Below are positions 13,600 to 25,600 of a DNA stretch of 64,000 nt, in pieces; the first letter of the stretch is position 1, and every line of letters starts with the position of its first letter. Under the pieces are notes generated by a model. That model was not told the origin of the DNA and did not search any database. It saw nothing but the letters and a program-made list of their open reading frames with translations. Source of the DNA: Struthio camelus. Taxonomy: Eukaryota > Chordata > Aves > Struthioniformes > Struthionidae. The stretch lies in assembly GCF_040807025.1 (NCBI RefSeq), contig NC_090943.1:6248356-6312355 (forward strand), in the 5' to 3' direction. The position numbers and the translations under genes were made by a program.

Positions 13600-14460
13600 A
13601 CACCCGTTGGCGGGTCTCGCCCAGCAGAAACTCTGCCGAGAGCACAGAAAGGCAGAGCTCAACACAGCAGTGACCCAGCGCCCAGGGCGGCCAGCCCGGG
13701 AGGCAGTGAACACTCGGCGCCCAGCCATCTCCAGCAAGAAGATCGTCCCGTGCTAAACCCACGTAACACAAGCGGGATGTAACGCTGCGGCCACCCACCG
13801 CCTAAGAGCGGCGAACTTCAGCCCCGCAGCCAAATAGCCACAAGCACCATTAACGCGAGCAGGCTGCAGATCGCCTTTGTTTCCTTTTCTGCATAAAAGG
13901 AAAACATCCAGGCCGATAAGATCAGTGGGGTTCACCCACCCTGCCCCAAAGCCAACTAAACGAGGTTAGGGAGGACCCGAGAAACGGGCAGGACCCGAGA
14001 AACCACAGCGCGCAGAGCAGCTGCGGGTGGCGCGTACTTCCGCGCGCAACCACCGCAGCGCCAGATCCGAAGGGCAGGATGCATCGCCGCTGACTTCAGC
14101 CGCGTCGCGCTGCTCCTCGAGCAAGCAGAGTTTGCTTTCCGTTAGCGGCGCGGCCAGCACCGATACCCAGTCGGCTGTTCCTGCCCCGCGCGACACGCTC
14201 GGGGCACGAAAAGGAAGCCTCGCTGTTCTCGCCGGCCAGTGTGTCGCCCTTTCTATAGTATCTCATCTCTGCAACTACAAGGAAGCGAGCCCGAACCTGT
14301 TCGGTGACATCGCTGCCCGCTCGCAGGCCAGCCGGTTACGCGTCTGCGTCGCTGCGGTTCCCTCCGCAGCCCCGGGGCTAGATCTCGTCCGCGGGGACGC
14401 AGCCGGGAGACCTGACTACAGCCGGAGCGCTAGCAGGGAGCACGCGCACGATGACAGGTC
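13600..14460. promoter_or_regulatory. CpG island inside the left region
   Basis: This is a dense CpG block, for example GCGCGCAGAG, GGCGCGTACTTCCGCGCGC, GCCGCGTCGCGCTGC, GTTAGCGGCGCGGCC and CCCCGCGCGACACGCTCGG. It lies about 10 kb downstream of the leftward promoter near 24.2 kb, so it could be an alternative promoter of that gene or the start of a separate transcript. A plus-strand frame of 155 codons (14027-14494) overlaps it, but it has no recognisable domain and is probably a GC-driven chance frame. Confidence 0.55.
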
Positions 14461-17400
14461 AGTCTGCGGCTATGCCGTTCCTGAAGTCAGCTGATACAGG
14501 TGTATACACCAGGTTTAACAAGCCTAGCCCTCGCTCCTACCACCACCTGCAAAGCACAGGCGCGTTCAACCCAACGCTGCGCTTATCTCAAATGATTACC
14601 TTCTGCCTACCGAGGATTTCCTCTCTCTCTCTTCCCTGCCTGCTCTCAGGCGCCTGCATTCAGCGGCTAAACTTGGGCAAGGAAAAAACGCTCCACCGGA
14701 AAGGCAGCTCTTCTGCAGAGGCGGCTGCAGCCTGGTTGCAGAGGCTGTAAAGCACTTGGGAACCTTCTCCTTATCCGAAGTCGCCATGCGGCTGTTAAAG
14801 ATGCGAGCCTCCTCCAGGCAATGTCCTTTGGCCCCTGCAAATACTGCTCCTTTTAGACTAAGCAGACATAACCAGAAAGCAAATCAATGGTCTCCAAAGT
14901 TGCACTGAGCAGACACCAAACCCCTCTTGCTAACACTCTACCGTTCTGTAGCACTGTGCGTTCAAACGATCCTGTTGGAGCAAACTTTAACAAACAAAAA
15001 CAAAAAAAACCTACACACTTATGGATTTGTTTGCATAATTTTTCTCTGCACCTCCCTCCTCCTCAAAACGGATGTGCTCTGAAAGAAAAATGCCACCCAT
15101 AATGTTTCTCTGCCTGTTTATTTAAGAGGAAAACACAGCGTGCCCTCCTCTGTAATGTTATTAGTCCTTCCCTCTGTAAGGCAAAACAAGACAGGCTGCA
15201 AAAACTAAACAGACATGAAAGTCACACGTCTTCTTTTTCCCCCCTTCTTTTTAAATGAGTTCGGTATTTTATTCTAGGAGAGCTCAAAAATCCAGATCGC
15301 ACATACAAAGAAATAAGTTTGGAAATCCCCTCCCTCCACCCCCACTGCTATTTGCTAAGGAAACCAGATGCTCAGACCCGGCCAAAAAATGATCTCAGCC
15401 ATTCTTAAGAGAGCCTACGGTGCATTTTCATGAGTCATGGAAAGCAACAACTCGTTGCTTTGGCAATGCTAGGTAAGCAACCGCTCACCCATTCAGAACC
15501 ACACTTTCAGCAGCAAGTCAAAGATCAGACCATTTTTTGAGAGATTACATCAGAGACGGGCCCAAAATAGAGCCTCGTAGCAAGATTAGCTCTCAGCAGG
15601 TTGCACGGGACATGCCACAAGAGCAGGATTTACCAGCCCGGATCCCCGTGGTCCCGATCCTAGTGCGGCAGAGATGTCTCTTGATGCCCCATAGCGCCAG
15701 CCGGGGCACTCAGTGAGCAAAGACAGACGCGACAAGCAGCCATCCTCAGGAATCTGCGGTGACTATATACACATACATGGCTATGCACATATGCACACAG
15801 GCACGTGGAAGGCATACTTAGCTTTCATTAATCCCTGACCGAAATATTTGCTCTTCTCATTTCTCAGGGACGGTGAGCTAATAAAAAGGATACAAGCATG
15901 AGGCGAAGCACACCACCACCATGTACCAACACCTCAAGACTCATGTGGTACATGCACATGTGATTTTATTTAAGCGCTGCTAAGGAAAAAGCAGTCCATC
16001 TCCGTCTCTTTTTTTAAGATTTCTCCACCATACCCACCAGCTTCTGGGTAAGGGAGGCTGAGGCAGAAGCGTCAAAGACCCTCGGTGACACTCCTGAACG
16101 TAGCCACAAGGACAGCAGCAGTTGGTGATACAACCCTGGACCCTTGAACCAAATCTATGGTAACTGTCCGTCAACACCCAGGGCTGAATTTTTCAGAAAT
16201 CCAGCCCAAGATATGTCGGGGAGGTGGGAGGTTCCTCCTGCAGTGAAGAAAGACACTTTCCATCACATGCAGTTAGCTTGGAGGCTCCTGCATTCTTTCA
16301 TAACAACCTCACACCTTTGTCACCTCCTGACAAGTCCCTGCAGCAAATAAACCGCCACTACTGTCTGAGAAACTCCAGCAGAGGCGAGACACTGAAACGG
16401 ACCTCTCTGGCAAGGCACACCGCAGGAGGCATGCTGGCTTCCCATACAATTACAAGCTGGGTACAGAAGGTCTCGCTCCTTCTTTTGAAGTCCCCAACCT
16501 CCTTGGCACTCAGCAGCAGTCCAGGATGAAAAGCACAGTTTATTACACCGTCTCCCCGGGACAGCAGTACTTGCTTTCTGCACAGGATTTCCTGGACATT
16601 GACCAAGACTGAAACAAGCTCATCCTCAACCTTCGCTCAAGAGACAGAGGCAGTTGCCATCTTCAGTGCATTTCACACTAGATCCAAAAGCCAGTCTTTT
16701 GATCTTGTCTCCTCCAACACAAATTGCAAACAAAAGCACACGTCTTTACTTCATATCATCACATCCCAAAGGCGAGTAGACACGCACGTGATGTTAGCAA
16801 GTCACTGAAATACTACAATCATTAAGTATTTTCTCTCCTTTTCTCGAGTCATCAGCCGGGTAACACAGTGAAGGAGACACAGGCGTTCTGTAGGGCGCTT
16901 CAACATTTCAGTGCTATTGGGAGAGCATCAAGGAAAGCCCCAGCAAACAAAGCATTTCGTCTCCTCACTGCAAAAAAAAATAAGATCTTCAGATCCTCCA
17001 CACTTCAGTCAGGGGAGGTGAGGCCAAGCCAGTCTGCAGACGGAGACCTTCATCACTGAGTTATGCAGAAAACAACACAGCTGTACTTTCTTCGGAGCCA
17101 CCCATGACTCAAGTCAGCATTCAGGAGCACTCCACATTCCCCAGGCAGCACAGCCAAAAATGACTGTATTGCAGAGGGAGCATGCAGGCATCAACCCAGT
17201 CCCATTGGGGAAACAGGTCCTCCCAGCCAGCAAAGCCAGTTTGAGCCATCCCATCAGAAAACTGAGGATGGAGAGATGAAAAGAGCATCAGGCAGCCCCA
17301 ATGGTCCCTGCAGCCACAATATCCAGCAGGATGCAAGAAGAGACAGGGCTACCTGAGGCTGCCACCATCAGATGCTGGCTCCTGCCAAAGAGCAGCTCCT

Positions 17401-20400
17401 CAGGATCAGCAGGAGCCAAGGGCAGAGTTTTTGAGCACCAGCCCAAGGGAGAAGCATGACAGGACCTGCCCCATTATACTTCTTCAAAGGTGCCGCAGCT
17501 GGAGCCCTGTGGCCACCACGAAGCACAGCGCATGCCCAGAGCAAGCTCCTGGGACCAACACCAACGCAAATGCACCTAGCCACTAATCCAACTGCCGGCG
17601 ATCAGGAGGTGGGCAGAGCAGTGTAGGAGAACTATGTTCCGATGTTTCAAAAAGCACACACATTCAACCTCTCTCCTGGCTTTTGCATCCAGGCACCTCT
17701 TCGCAAGGTCTCTCAAATTCCCCGAAGCACAGTGCCATTCAGAAGGAATACACAGTGAGAGCCGTAAAAACGACACTCTTTCCCTACCCTGATCCCCTCC
17801 CGGCGAAACACGGCATGACTCAGGAGCAGCTTGAATGCACCCTGCTGTTGGGTTTACCCCAGGCAGCAACAACATTCAGAACTGGACCTTGAACCTTTCA
17901 ATAAAACCAATGATGCAATAAGCTAAGCACAGCTCAATACAGTCTCTGTTTATCTCTTTTATTTGCCACCAGCACCCTCCGACCAGAAATAACTGAAATA
18001 TCTTGCATATTTTTCAAATGACTCTTGCTACTCGGTGAGCACTGACATTGAAGGAGTAAGACCAAGGAGCAGCAAATACATTCCTCTGGTTTATTACCCA
18101 GCTACCTAGGTTTCCAGAAGCCACTCTCCAAACTGGAATCCAGCAAAAGGATTGTAATAGAGGGATCAATACCATATTTCTGCACTGAAACTCACACAGA
18201 AGACGTCAAGGTTGCAATTGCTGGAATCTGAGACTCCTCTTGGGCCAGCCTAGGTAGCAACTGCAAAGCAATGCAGTTACATAAACAAATGTGAGCACCT
18301 TGCATCAACAAGGAAAGCTGTCCAGGAGCTTGGACCAGCCTGGTAGCTTTACTGCTTTTTTATTTTACATTTCAGCAGTTGAGCAAAATAGGCCCTACTT
18401 CACAGCTCCACAGTACATCAGTGCATTCATCAACCTAAAAGGAAGCAAGGCTAAAAAATCTGATCTCTGATTTCCAAGTAGTGCTTATTCATCACTTAAA
18501 TCTTCACAGACTGCTTAGATCCACCATCCCAGACTGCATACCTCTGTCCAGCCACGCACTGCCACATCAGCCACAGGATTTCTGTTGCAGATCCCAAGAT
18601 GAGTTATAACTCTGCCACTGGTTGCAATGACATTGCACTGAGCCAGCATGCAAAAAAGGGACAGTCCTCAGCACCACCCATGACACTCTCGGGATGGTGA
18701 CAGACAGGAAGAAGTGAGAGGCTGGCAGGAAAAGAATAAAATAAGACTCTTCTGCACACATGCAGCGCTTTCCTTCAGCTGACCTTCACCACTAGCTTAA
18801 ATGGAGCTCTACACCTTCTTCCCAAGCCTCCCTTATCGCAGCACGTGGGTTCCCCCAGCACAGTGCACGCTCCAAATCGTTAATCTGGATCCACCTGTTA
18901 ACAAGAGCCAGCAGAAGCGAGCATGAGACAGACATGCCCATCCACCTTGTGCCTGTCACCTTTGTGCAGGGTCCTCGCAGCTCGGGCTAAGCATCTCCGC
19001 TGCAACCTTGCGGAGTAAAAGGTGCAAGAGCACCCTGTAAACATGCTGAATCTCAACTAGATTTCGTAGGCTTTTATCATTGTGGAGGGCGCTCGGCTAT
19101 TGCTGATTTACATCATCTATGATCTGGCTCCTGCCCTGTACAACAGCACTAAGTAACCCAAGCTGTCCACCATCTGCATCACAAAAGCTCACTGCTCAGA
19201 CTTCCATGCGCAGGATCCTGCCAGGTCTCAGCAGATATCCCAGAGAAGATGCGTCTCCCTCCGAACCTCTGCAGTAGGACTGGCAGGAGCAGAACTTGTA
19301 ACGCAAGACAAAAGTCATTTTTCTCCCCCCGCAAAACCTGATGTTTGGGCTAACAGTAATTGTTACAAGCAAAAATTTGAATAGTCCCTCGGGGATTTAC
19401 AGACACTTGGAAGCCTCTGCGCAAGAAATACCTCCACGTGGACGAGACAGCCACCCAAACACAATCACTCCAGGACAGTCCTAGCTCTAGGTGTAGGGCA
19501 GGAGCGCTCAAAGCATCTCAGAGGTCACAAACACCCTCCAGAGAGCTGGATTTAAGACTTTCCTCTCTCCTCCGCAAGAACTTTTCATCCCACCAGACAC
19601 CTTCCCAGACCAATTCTACCCAGTCTTTTTTCCCTGAACCATCTAGTTATCAATCAGGTCACACTGCTACGTAGCATGGAGGCTCCTGGCCATAGCAGGT
19701 TTGCACAGTAGGCTGAGCTCCACCCAGCCAGGGCGGTTTTTTCAAGCTATTTCATCTTTAAGCGCTACCTGACCTCTGTCCATCCACCCATCCCTCCGAG
19801 GGCTTGGCCCGCATGCCCGCTGTTTGCGCAGCATCCCACGCAGGAGGTTGGCCCGCTCCTTCCAGGATCTAGCCGTACACGGCTCCAGCCTGCCTTGCTG
19901 GGCACATTACTCGCTGGACTTTGTCCCACGCAACTTCTACGGCACCGAGCCAAAGCCTGGCTCGACTCCACCCTCTGGTTTCACTGCTTCTGTGGCTTTT
20001 CCTCCCTAGGCTGCCCCAGAGCCTCTGCCAGCCTGGATGTACGGAACGGGGGGGGCTTTCATTGAAATGATAAAATTTCGCTATCCTTCTGCAGGTGAGG
20101 TCCACTCCTCCTGAATCCTCCTGCAGAAACATCCGTGCTTCATAAGCGAGGGGTGTAAAACAGAAGCCAACATAGATTTTAACTCAGGAGAGCAGGAAAA
20201 GCTCCAGCCCACTGAAGGTTCTCATTAAATTCAGAGTTGCTTGGTCTTCACTAACGTTTATTTGGGTTTCTTCCAGGGAAGGAAGAAGGGTTTGGGGAAT
20301 GGGTTTTGGAGCTGAATCCCCCTCTTTTTGGCAGTACAAGCGCACCTTTCAACCTTGACTTCCAAGAGCCTTAGAAGTCCAGGTCAAATGCTCTGGGTAA

Positions 20401-20490
20401 CCCCACTGCTGGTCATCCAGCCCCACCGGCAGCCTCCTCACTAGCAGCTCCATTAAGATGCTTCAAACACACGCTGGCACCTGAGACCTG
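14461..20490. other. Unique non-coding DNA
   Basis: No exon, RNA gene or clear repeat is recognised here. All frames are short, and none shows a domain or a paired splice-site context. Confidence 0.5.
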
Positions 20491-22586
20491 ACGCAGTGAT
20501 GACATGCAACAGATCACCCACAGCCGATCACAGAGAAGGGGAAGCAGAGGTGAGGGCTGCTAGAAGACGCCGAGCTCACTGCGAACCCACATGCCGCCAG
20601 CTCAGTGACCACTTCTCCCCATGGCTGCTGCTGCTGAGGGTGAGCTGGCTTTGGGCCCAACTCCTCCAGTTTCCCCACCGTGGGCCACACCGATGCTGCA
20701 GCGTCCAACCCCACGGGCTGAGCCGGGCTTCCAACCCAGCGCCCTTCCCAGGGGACGGCGGCGCAGGCTCCGAGCACCTGGGAGGGCAAGAGGCATTCAG
20801 CCTTCCAGGCCAACTATGCTGCCCGAAAATCTTTTCCCCATTGGAAAAAAAGGCAGCGAGCCAGAGGCAACGACCCTGCCAGCTGGGGAACACTCCTAGC
20901 ACAAAACAAAGCCGGTCTGTGCTGCGCCGGGAGAGGATCTCACTGCCGGAGCGGCAGCACCGCAGGGTCAGATGTGGCTCAGCCAGTTGCACGCACAAAA
21001 CTGCTTCTCCTCTCTGTCCGGAGGCTCCACGCTGTCGTGCCGGGACCGTTAGCGAGATGGATTTGGTTGGACATCAGGGGTATTTTCACGGTGATTAATA
21101 GTAACATTGCTCGGCCAAAGCGGATCACAGCTGCAGGGACAGATGGAAAACAAACCAAAACACGCAGGCACACGTGCTCACACGACAACTCCCTTCCCCG
21201 ACAGAAGCGCGCTCGCCTGGTCTCTTTTGGGGAAAAGCAGCAGACGTCAGATGCTAGCCGCCGTGTTTGCATCAGATGAGGACTCGCGCAGCGTGGGGTA
21301 CTGGCCAAGCCCACGGAGACGGCGCTCCAAGCAGAACTGGGATGATACTTGGCACTTGCGTCTCGCATCTGGCAAAGTCAGAGCATCCGACGAGAGCGGA
21401 CAGTGTCCTACAGCTCCCCCAACACAGACAGCCACGGAGCGTGCTGCAGCGTGGCAAGGGAAGACACCCGGGAAAAACAACGAGAAACCACGCAACTAGC
21501 GTAAAAAACACGCAGAAACTAAATCCAGAGTCAAACGGGAACCTGCACATCCCGACTCCAACCTTCAAACTCAACCAAATGGGTGAAAAGAGCCCGGCAC
21601 GCAAGAGCACAGAATCACGAACCGCAGTAGCGCCCAGGTAGAGCATCACGGACTCGCCACCCGCCAGCCACCGTGGGAGCCGGGATACCGCGCTCCCCAC
21701 CGGTTCCTATGGGAGCGTTAAGCATGGAAAACCAGACCCTTGGAGAAGACAGAAAAAGGCACCAGAAAGAAACACGACTTTGATCGGTGCGCGCGGAGCA
21801 GGAGGAGCCGCAGAGCTGGCGGAGCAGCAGGTGGGAAACGAAGCAGCCGCCCGGGAGAGCTCGGGCCCCACAGCTGCGAGACACATTACTCCGTCGATGC
21901 TGTCCTGAAGGCATTCACAGAAACTGCCTCATCACTTGTTTCACCTTGCGGTGCTTAAACGAGGAAAAATAAATAAATAGAGTCTGGGGATTCGTGGTAA
22001 ACCTGCCAGGTTCGAGATCAGTGGGCCATTTATAGCTTTTCCGAGAAAATCGTGTCTGAAGGCTAGTGGAAAGGAGAAAAAAAAAAAACCCAAGTTGAAT
22101 TCCATAGTCCCCTTTTTGTGGCTGTGTAATGTATTTTCCATCTCTCCGGGGCACAGCTGACAGCGTGCACATTTCTGCACGTTGCACCGGGCCTGCGATA
22201 GGGGCAGAGACAGGAGTGAAAGCAACGGAGCCCAGCAGCCTCCGGCTGATGCCCGACCACGGCCAAGCCCAAAGCCGGGGTGCCCTGACCTCCTGCCAGC
22301 AGGAGCTCGGCCGCGGAGGACTCTGCTCTCCCCAGGCAGAGACAGGACACAGGATCCAGGTTTGAGGATCTAAGAGGGTCTAGGTCTAAGAGAGCCTTGG
22401 TACGGGACGATTCGGAAAACATGCCAAGCCCGAGCAGTGCGCTAATACCACCAGCACTATTAAGCAACATCAATGTTTCGGAGGGGACGGCGAGAGGATG
22501 GCGTTCCCCAGCCTGCTGTAACTGCTGGCCCTCAGCAGCTCTCTCCTGCTTGAGCATCCAGACCCTCCTGGTCTCCAGCAGCCAAA

Positions 22587-22628
<42 letters not shown>

Positions 22629-23100
22629 AAACTTGGAGGTACCAAAACTAGTTTAGAGAAGGAACACATGAAAAAGCCTTTAAGTCCTCATCGCACCAGG
22701 CTGGCTGCCCATCCAGCCATGCATCCTGTCTCCAACAGAGCAGCTTTTACAAGTGGCAAACCCTTCAGAAGGCAAAGTCTGCGCCTGGCTGCAGAGGGAA
22801 GCCTCGACCCTGCAGGAGCCTTGGGAAACCTGGAAACCCTTGCTCTCATTCTGTCTAAACTCGGGGTCTGAAAACGTAGCCCCTCGGACACAACTGTCAC
22901 AGGACAGACAGTCGTGTGCGAGTCTGCAAACGAAGCTGATCTCTTGCACAAGTGAGTTTCCTGTGCACAAGCCGTGCACAGAGCTGCATCAAACTGCACT
23001 TGCCGGACTGGAAAAATTTGCAAGTCACCACAAAAGGAAATTCAGTCAAACGGCTTTCAGGCACAGAAGAGGCAAAAGGGCTTGAGAGGAGATCCCTGGG
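20491..23100. other. CpG-enriched shoulder, no exon recognised
   Basis: Moderately GC-rich sequence with scattered CpGs (notably 20.55-21.9 kb) leads into the main island at 23.1 kb. Several overlapping frames of 90-200 codons exist on both strands, as expected of GC-rich DNA with few stops. None matches a family I know. Confidence 0.4.
22584..22626. repeat. A-run joined to (TA)n microsatellite
   Basis: About 12 A residues run directly into about 16 TA dinucleotides. This is a common product of expansion at the tail of an old retroposon, but no element body is visible 5' of it. Confidence 0.85.
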
Positions 23101-24134
23101 ATCACCCGAACTCTGCACAAACCCCAGCTCTCCAGAGAGGACCCTCCTCCTCTCCCAGCTTCCCGTTCCCAGCCCCGGCCTCTCCTCCGCGCTTGCCGGC
23201 GGCGAGAGAGCCCTGCGTTTTCGGTCTGTGCACCGATGCATTCAACACAGCCCCCGGCGTGCTCTGAACCAGAAGCAGGTCTTCGCAAAAAAACCCCACT
23301 TCTTTCTAAGGAGCGTCTGGCCGAGGAAAGCCACCCCTTGGGCACGTTACGTGGCCTTCACCCCGGCACGCGACTTCCCCCTCCGCTCCCAGCGCTGAAG
23401 TTCGGTGTTGGCCAAAAAACCTCTCCGGTAGCATCAGCACGGCTTTGGCAACACCCCGCACCAACGGCTCGCTCCGTCGGGGCGCAGGGAGAGAGCCGGA
23501 CCGTCGCCCCACGTCCGACGCCACCGGCCTCCGCTATCGCTCCCGTCGCACACCTGCGCGGCGAAGAGCCCGGCCGGCCGAGCGCGCGTCGGCTCCCGCT
23601 CCGGCGACGGCGGGGCCTTCCTCCCGGCAGCCTCCCCGACCGGTGAGGCTCACGCCGCTGGACTTTGCTCGCCGGGCGAGCTCGGAGGGCGAGGGCTCCC
23701 GGAAAACCGCGCTTTCCCGGCGCGACTCGGACACTTTGCGTCGTGACAGGACCCAAGCGACCGCAAAGGGTAACATAACCGCATCGCACCTGACCTGGCA
23801 CGTTAATGCATCCTGATTATGGGACAGTATTTTTTTATATATATATATATGCATGCATATGCATTTGGGGTGCAGCGCTGGGGTGACGGTAACGCAGCCG
23901 CCGCAGGCAGCCTCGCGGGGCGGGCGACGCTGGGGCAGAAAACTCGCAGCGGACGGAGCCCAATGCCCGGACCACCCGGGAAAAGCGGCTCCCGGAGGGG
24001 CGCCCCCGGCCGCCCCCAGCCGAGCCCCCGCGACGTGCGCGGCCCCACCGACCGGAGACGGCAGCGAGGGGCGCAGCGCAACCGGAGCTCGAGGGGGGAA
24101 AAAAATGAAAAGAGCGAACGAGAGAAGCGCTTAC

Positions 24135-24300
24135 CCGCTCCGACGGCGCGGCTACCGGCGCGGAGCCATGCCCGGCGTCTCGGCTCGGAGCACCGTCCGG
24201 GCTCGGCTCGGCTCGGCTCGGCTCGGCACACACCGTCCGGGCTCGGCGCGGCAGCGGCGGGGCGCGGGGCGGCGCGGGGCGGTGCACAAAAGCGGGAGGA
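24135..24300 (-). other. Candidate non-coding first exon (5' UTR), leftward gene
   Basis: On the minus strand the sequence ends GAGCGG|GTAAGCGC, a good splice donor, at 24135. The only ATG in the exon (24169-24167) opens a five-codon frame, MAPRR then stop, so this exon is best read as 5' UTR carrying a tiny upstream ORF, with the true start codon in a later exon. The right boundary (transcription start) is a guess based on the CCAAT box. A (GGCTC)n run lies within it. No downstream coding exon is recognised in the window. Confidence 0.4.
24198..24226. repeat. (GGCTC)n pentanucleotide run
   Basis: Five or so copies of GGCTC/GCTCG lie in tandem inside the CpG island and candidate 5' UTR. Confidence 0.8.
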
Positions 24301-24474
24301 AGCGGTGACGCGCGGTGCTGTTGCGGCCAATGGGCAGCGGCGGCGGCGGCGGGGGGTGGTTTTGGGGTGGGGGGGGGACAGGCGCCCGGCCCGCGGGGGG
24401 CGTCGCGCTGCCGCCGCGGGGAGGGGGGGGGAGAAGCCTCTGCCCCCCGCCCGCGTCGCACCTAGGGGACCCCT

Positions 24475-25600
24475 CATCCCACAGCCCGGATCGGACCCAG
24501 GCGGTCCCGTAGTCCGGATCGGACGGGGGGGGTCCCGCGGTCCGGATTGGACCAGAGGGACCCCCATCCTGCCACCCGTATCGGACTGAGGGGCTTCCAC
24601 AGATTGGATCGGACCGGGGGGTCCCGCGGTCCGGATTGGACCAGAGGGACCCCCATCCTGCCGCCCGTATCGGACTGAGGGGCTTCCACAGATTGGATCG
24701 GACCGGGGGGTCCCGCAGTCCGGATTGGACCAGAGGGACCCCCATCCTGCCGCCCGTATCGGGCTGAGGGGGTTCCACAGCCGGGATTGGACCAGGAGGT
24801 CCCACAGTCTGGATTGGACCAGAGGGACCCCCATCCTGCAGTCCATATTGGAGTAAGGGGGTTCCACAGCCTGGATTGGACCAGGGGGTCCCGCAGTCCG
24901 GATTGGACCAGGAGATCCTGAAGTCCGCATTGGACCAGAGGGACCCCCATCCTGCCGCCCGTATCGGACTGAGAGGGTTCCACAGCCTGGATCGGACCGG
25001 GAGATCCCGCAGTCCGGATTGGACCAGGGGGGCCCTCATCCTGCAGTCCGTATCAGACTCAGGGGGTCCCACAGCCAGGACTGGACCAGAGGGACCCTCT
25101 ATCCTGCAGCCCATATCGGACTAGGGGGTCCTGCAGCCCGGATCAAACTGGGGGGACCTGCTGTCTTGCAGCCGGATCAGGCCTGGGGACCCCCCCCCAT
25201 CCCACGGCCCAGGTCAGACGGAGGGGGTCCCTCAGGCCGGATGGGACGTGGGGGGTCCTACAGCCCAGATCAGCCTTGGGGACCTCCCATCCTACAGCCT
25301 AGATCAGACCAGAGGCAACCCCATCCCACAGCCCGGGTCAGACCCAGGCGGTCCCACAGATTGGATCGGACCTGGGGGTCCCGCAGCCCGGATTGGACCA
25401 GAGGGACCCCCCATCCTGCAGTCTATATCGAGCTCGGGGAGTTCCACGGCCTGGATCGGACCAGGGGACCCCCTGTCCTGCAGCCCATATCAGCCTAGGG
25501 GGTCCTGCAGCTCAGATCAGACCAGGGAGGGTCCCACAGCCTGAATCAGCCTGGGGGGTCCTGCAGCCTGGATCAGCCCTGGGGACACCCCTCCCCATAC
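24475..25600. repeat. Hierarchical minisatellite, 29-30 bp monomer in about 89 bp triplets
   Basis: The core GGATTGGACCAGAGGGACCC recurs at about 24543, 24632, 24722 and 24811, a spacing of 89-90 bp. Between these lie two related 29-30 bp monomers, one of the type CGTATCGGACTGAGGGGCTT and one GGATCGGACCGGGGGGTCCC, so three diverged monomers make one higher-order unit. Order is clean at 24.5-24.85 kb and decays rightward to about 25.6 kb. Long frames on both strands (up to 375 codons) arise because the monomer is near 30 bp and stop-poor; they are not genes. Confidence 0.9.

Larger units (their letters stand above)
23100..24480 (-). promoter_or_regulatory. CpG-island promoter of an unidentified leftward gene
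   Basis: This is the densest CpG block in the left half, peaking at 23.4-24.45 kb. Reading leftward, an inverted CCAAT box (CCAAT on the plus strand at 24327-24331) and a CRE-like half site (TGACG at 24306-24310) sit just upstream of the GC-rich candidate first exon. There is no TATA box, as is usual for housekeeping-type island promoters. The direction is inferred from the splice donor at 24135. Bidirectional firing is possible. The gene identity is unknown. Confidence 0.6.

Noticed and set aside
14027-14494. 155-codon plus-strand frame in the CpG island
   Set aside because: No recognisable family, compositional openness, and no splice or conservation support visible.
23803-25114. Minus-strand frames of 375, 320 and 208 codons and a plus-strand frame of 256 codons
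   Set aside because: They are products of the near-30 bp minisatellite and the stop-poor CpG island. Frames overlap on both strands with repetitive or Arg/Pro/Ala-rich content.
24475-25600. CRISPR-like repeat array
   Set aside because: Units are contiguous and diverged, with no unique spacers, in a vertebrate genome; it is a minisatellite.
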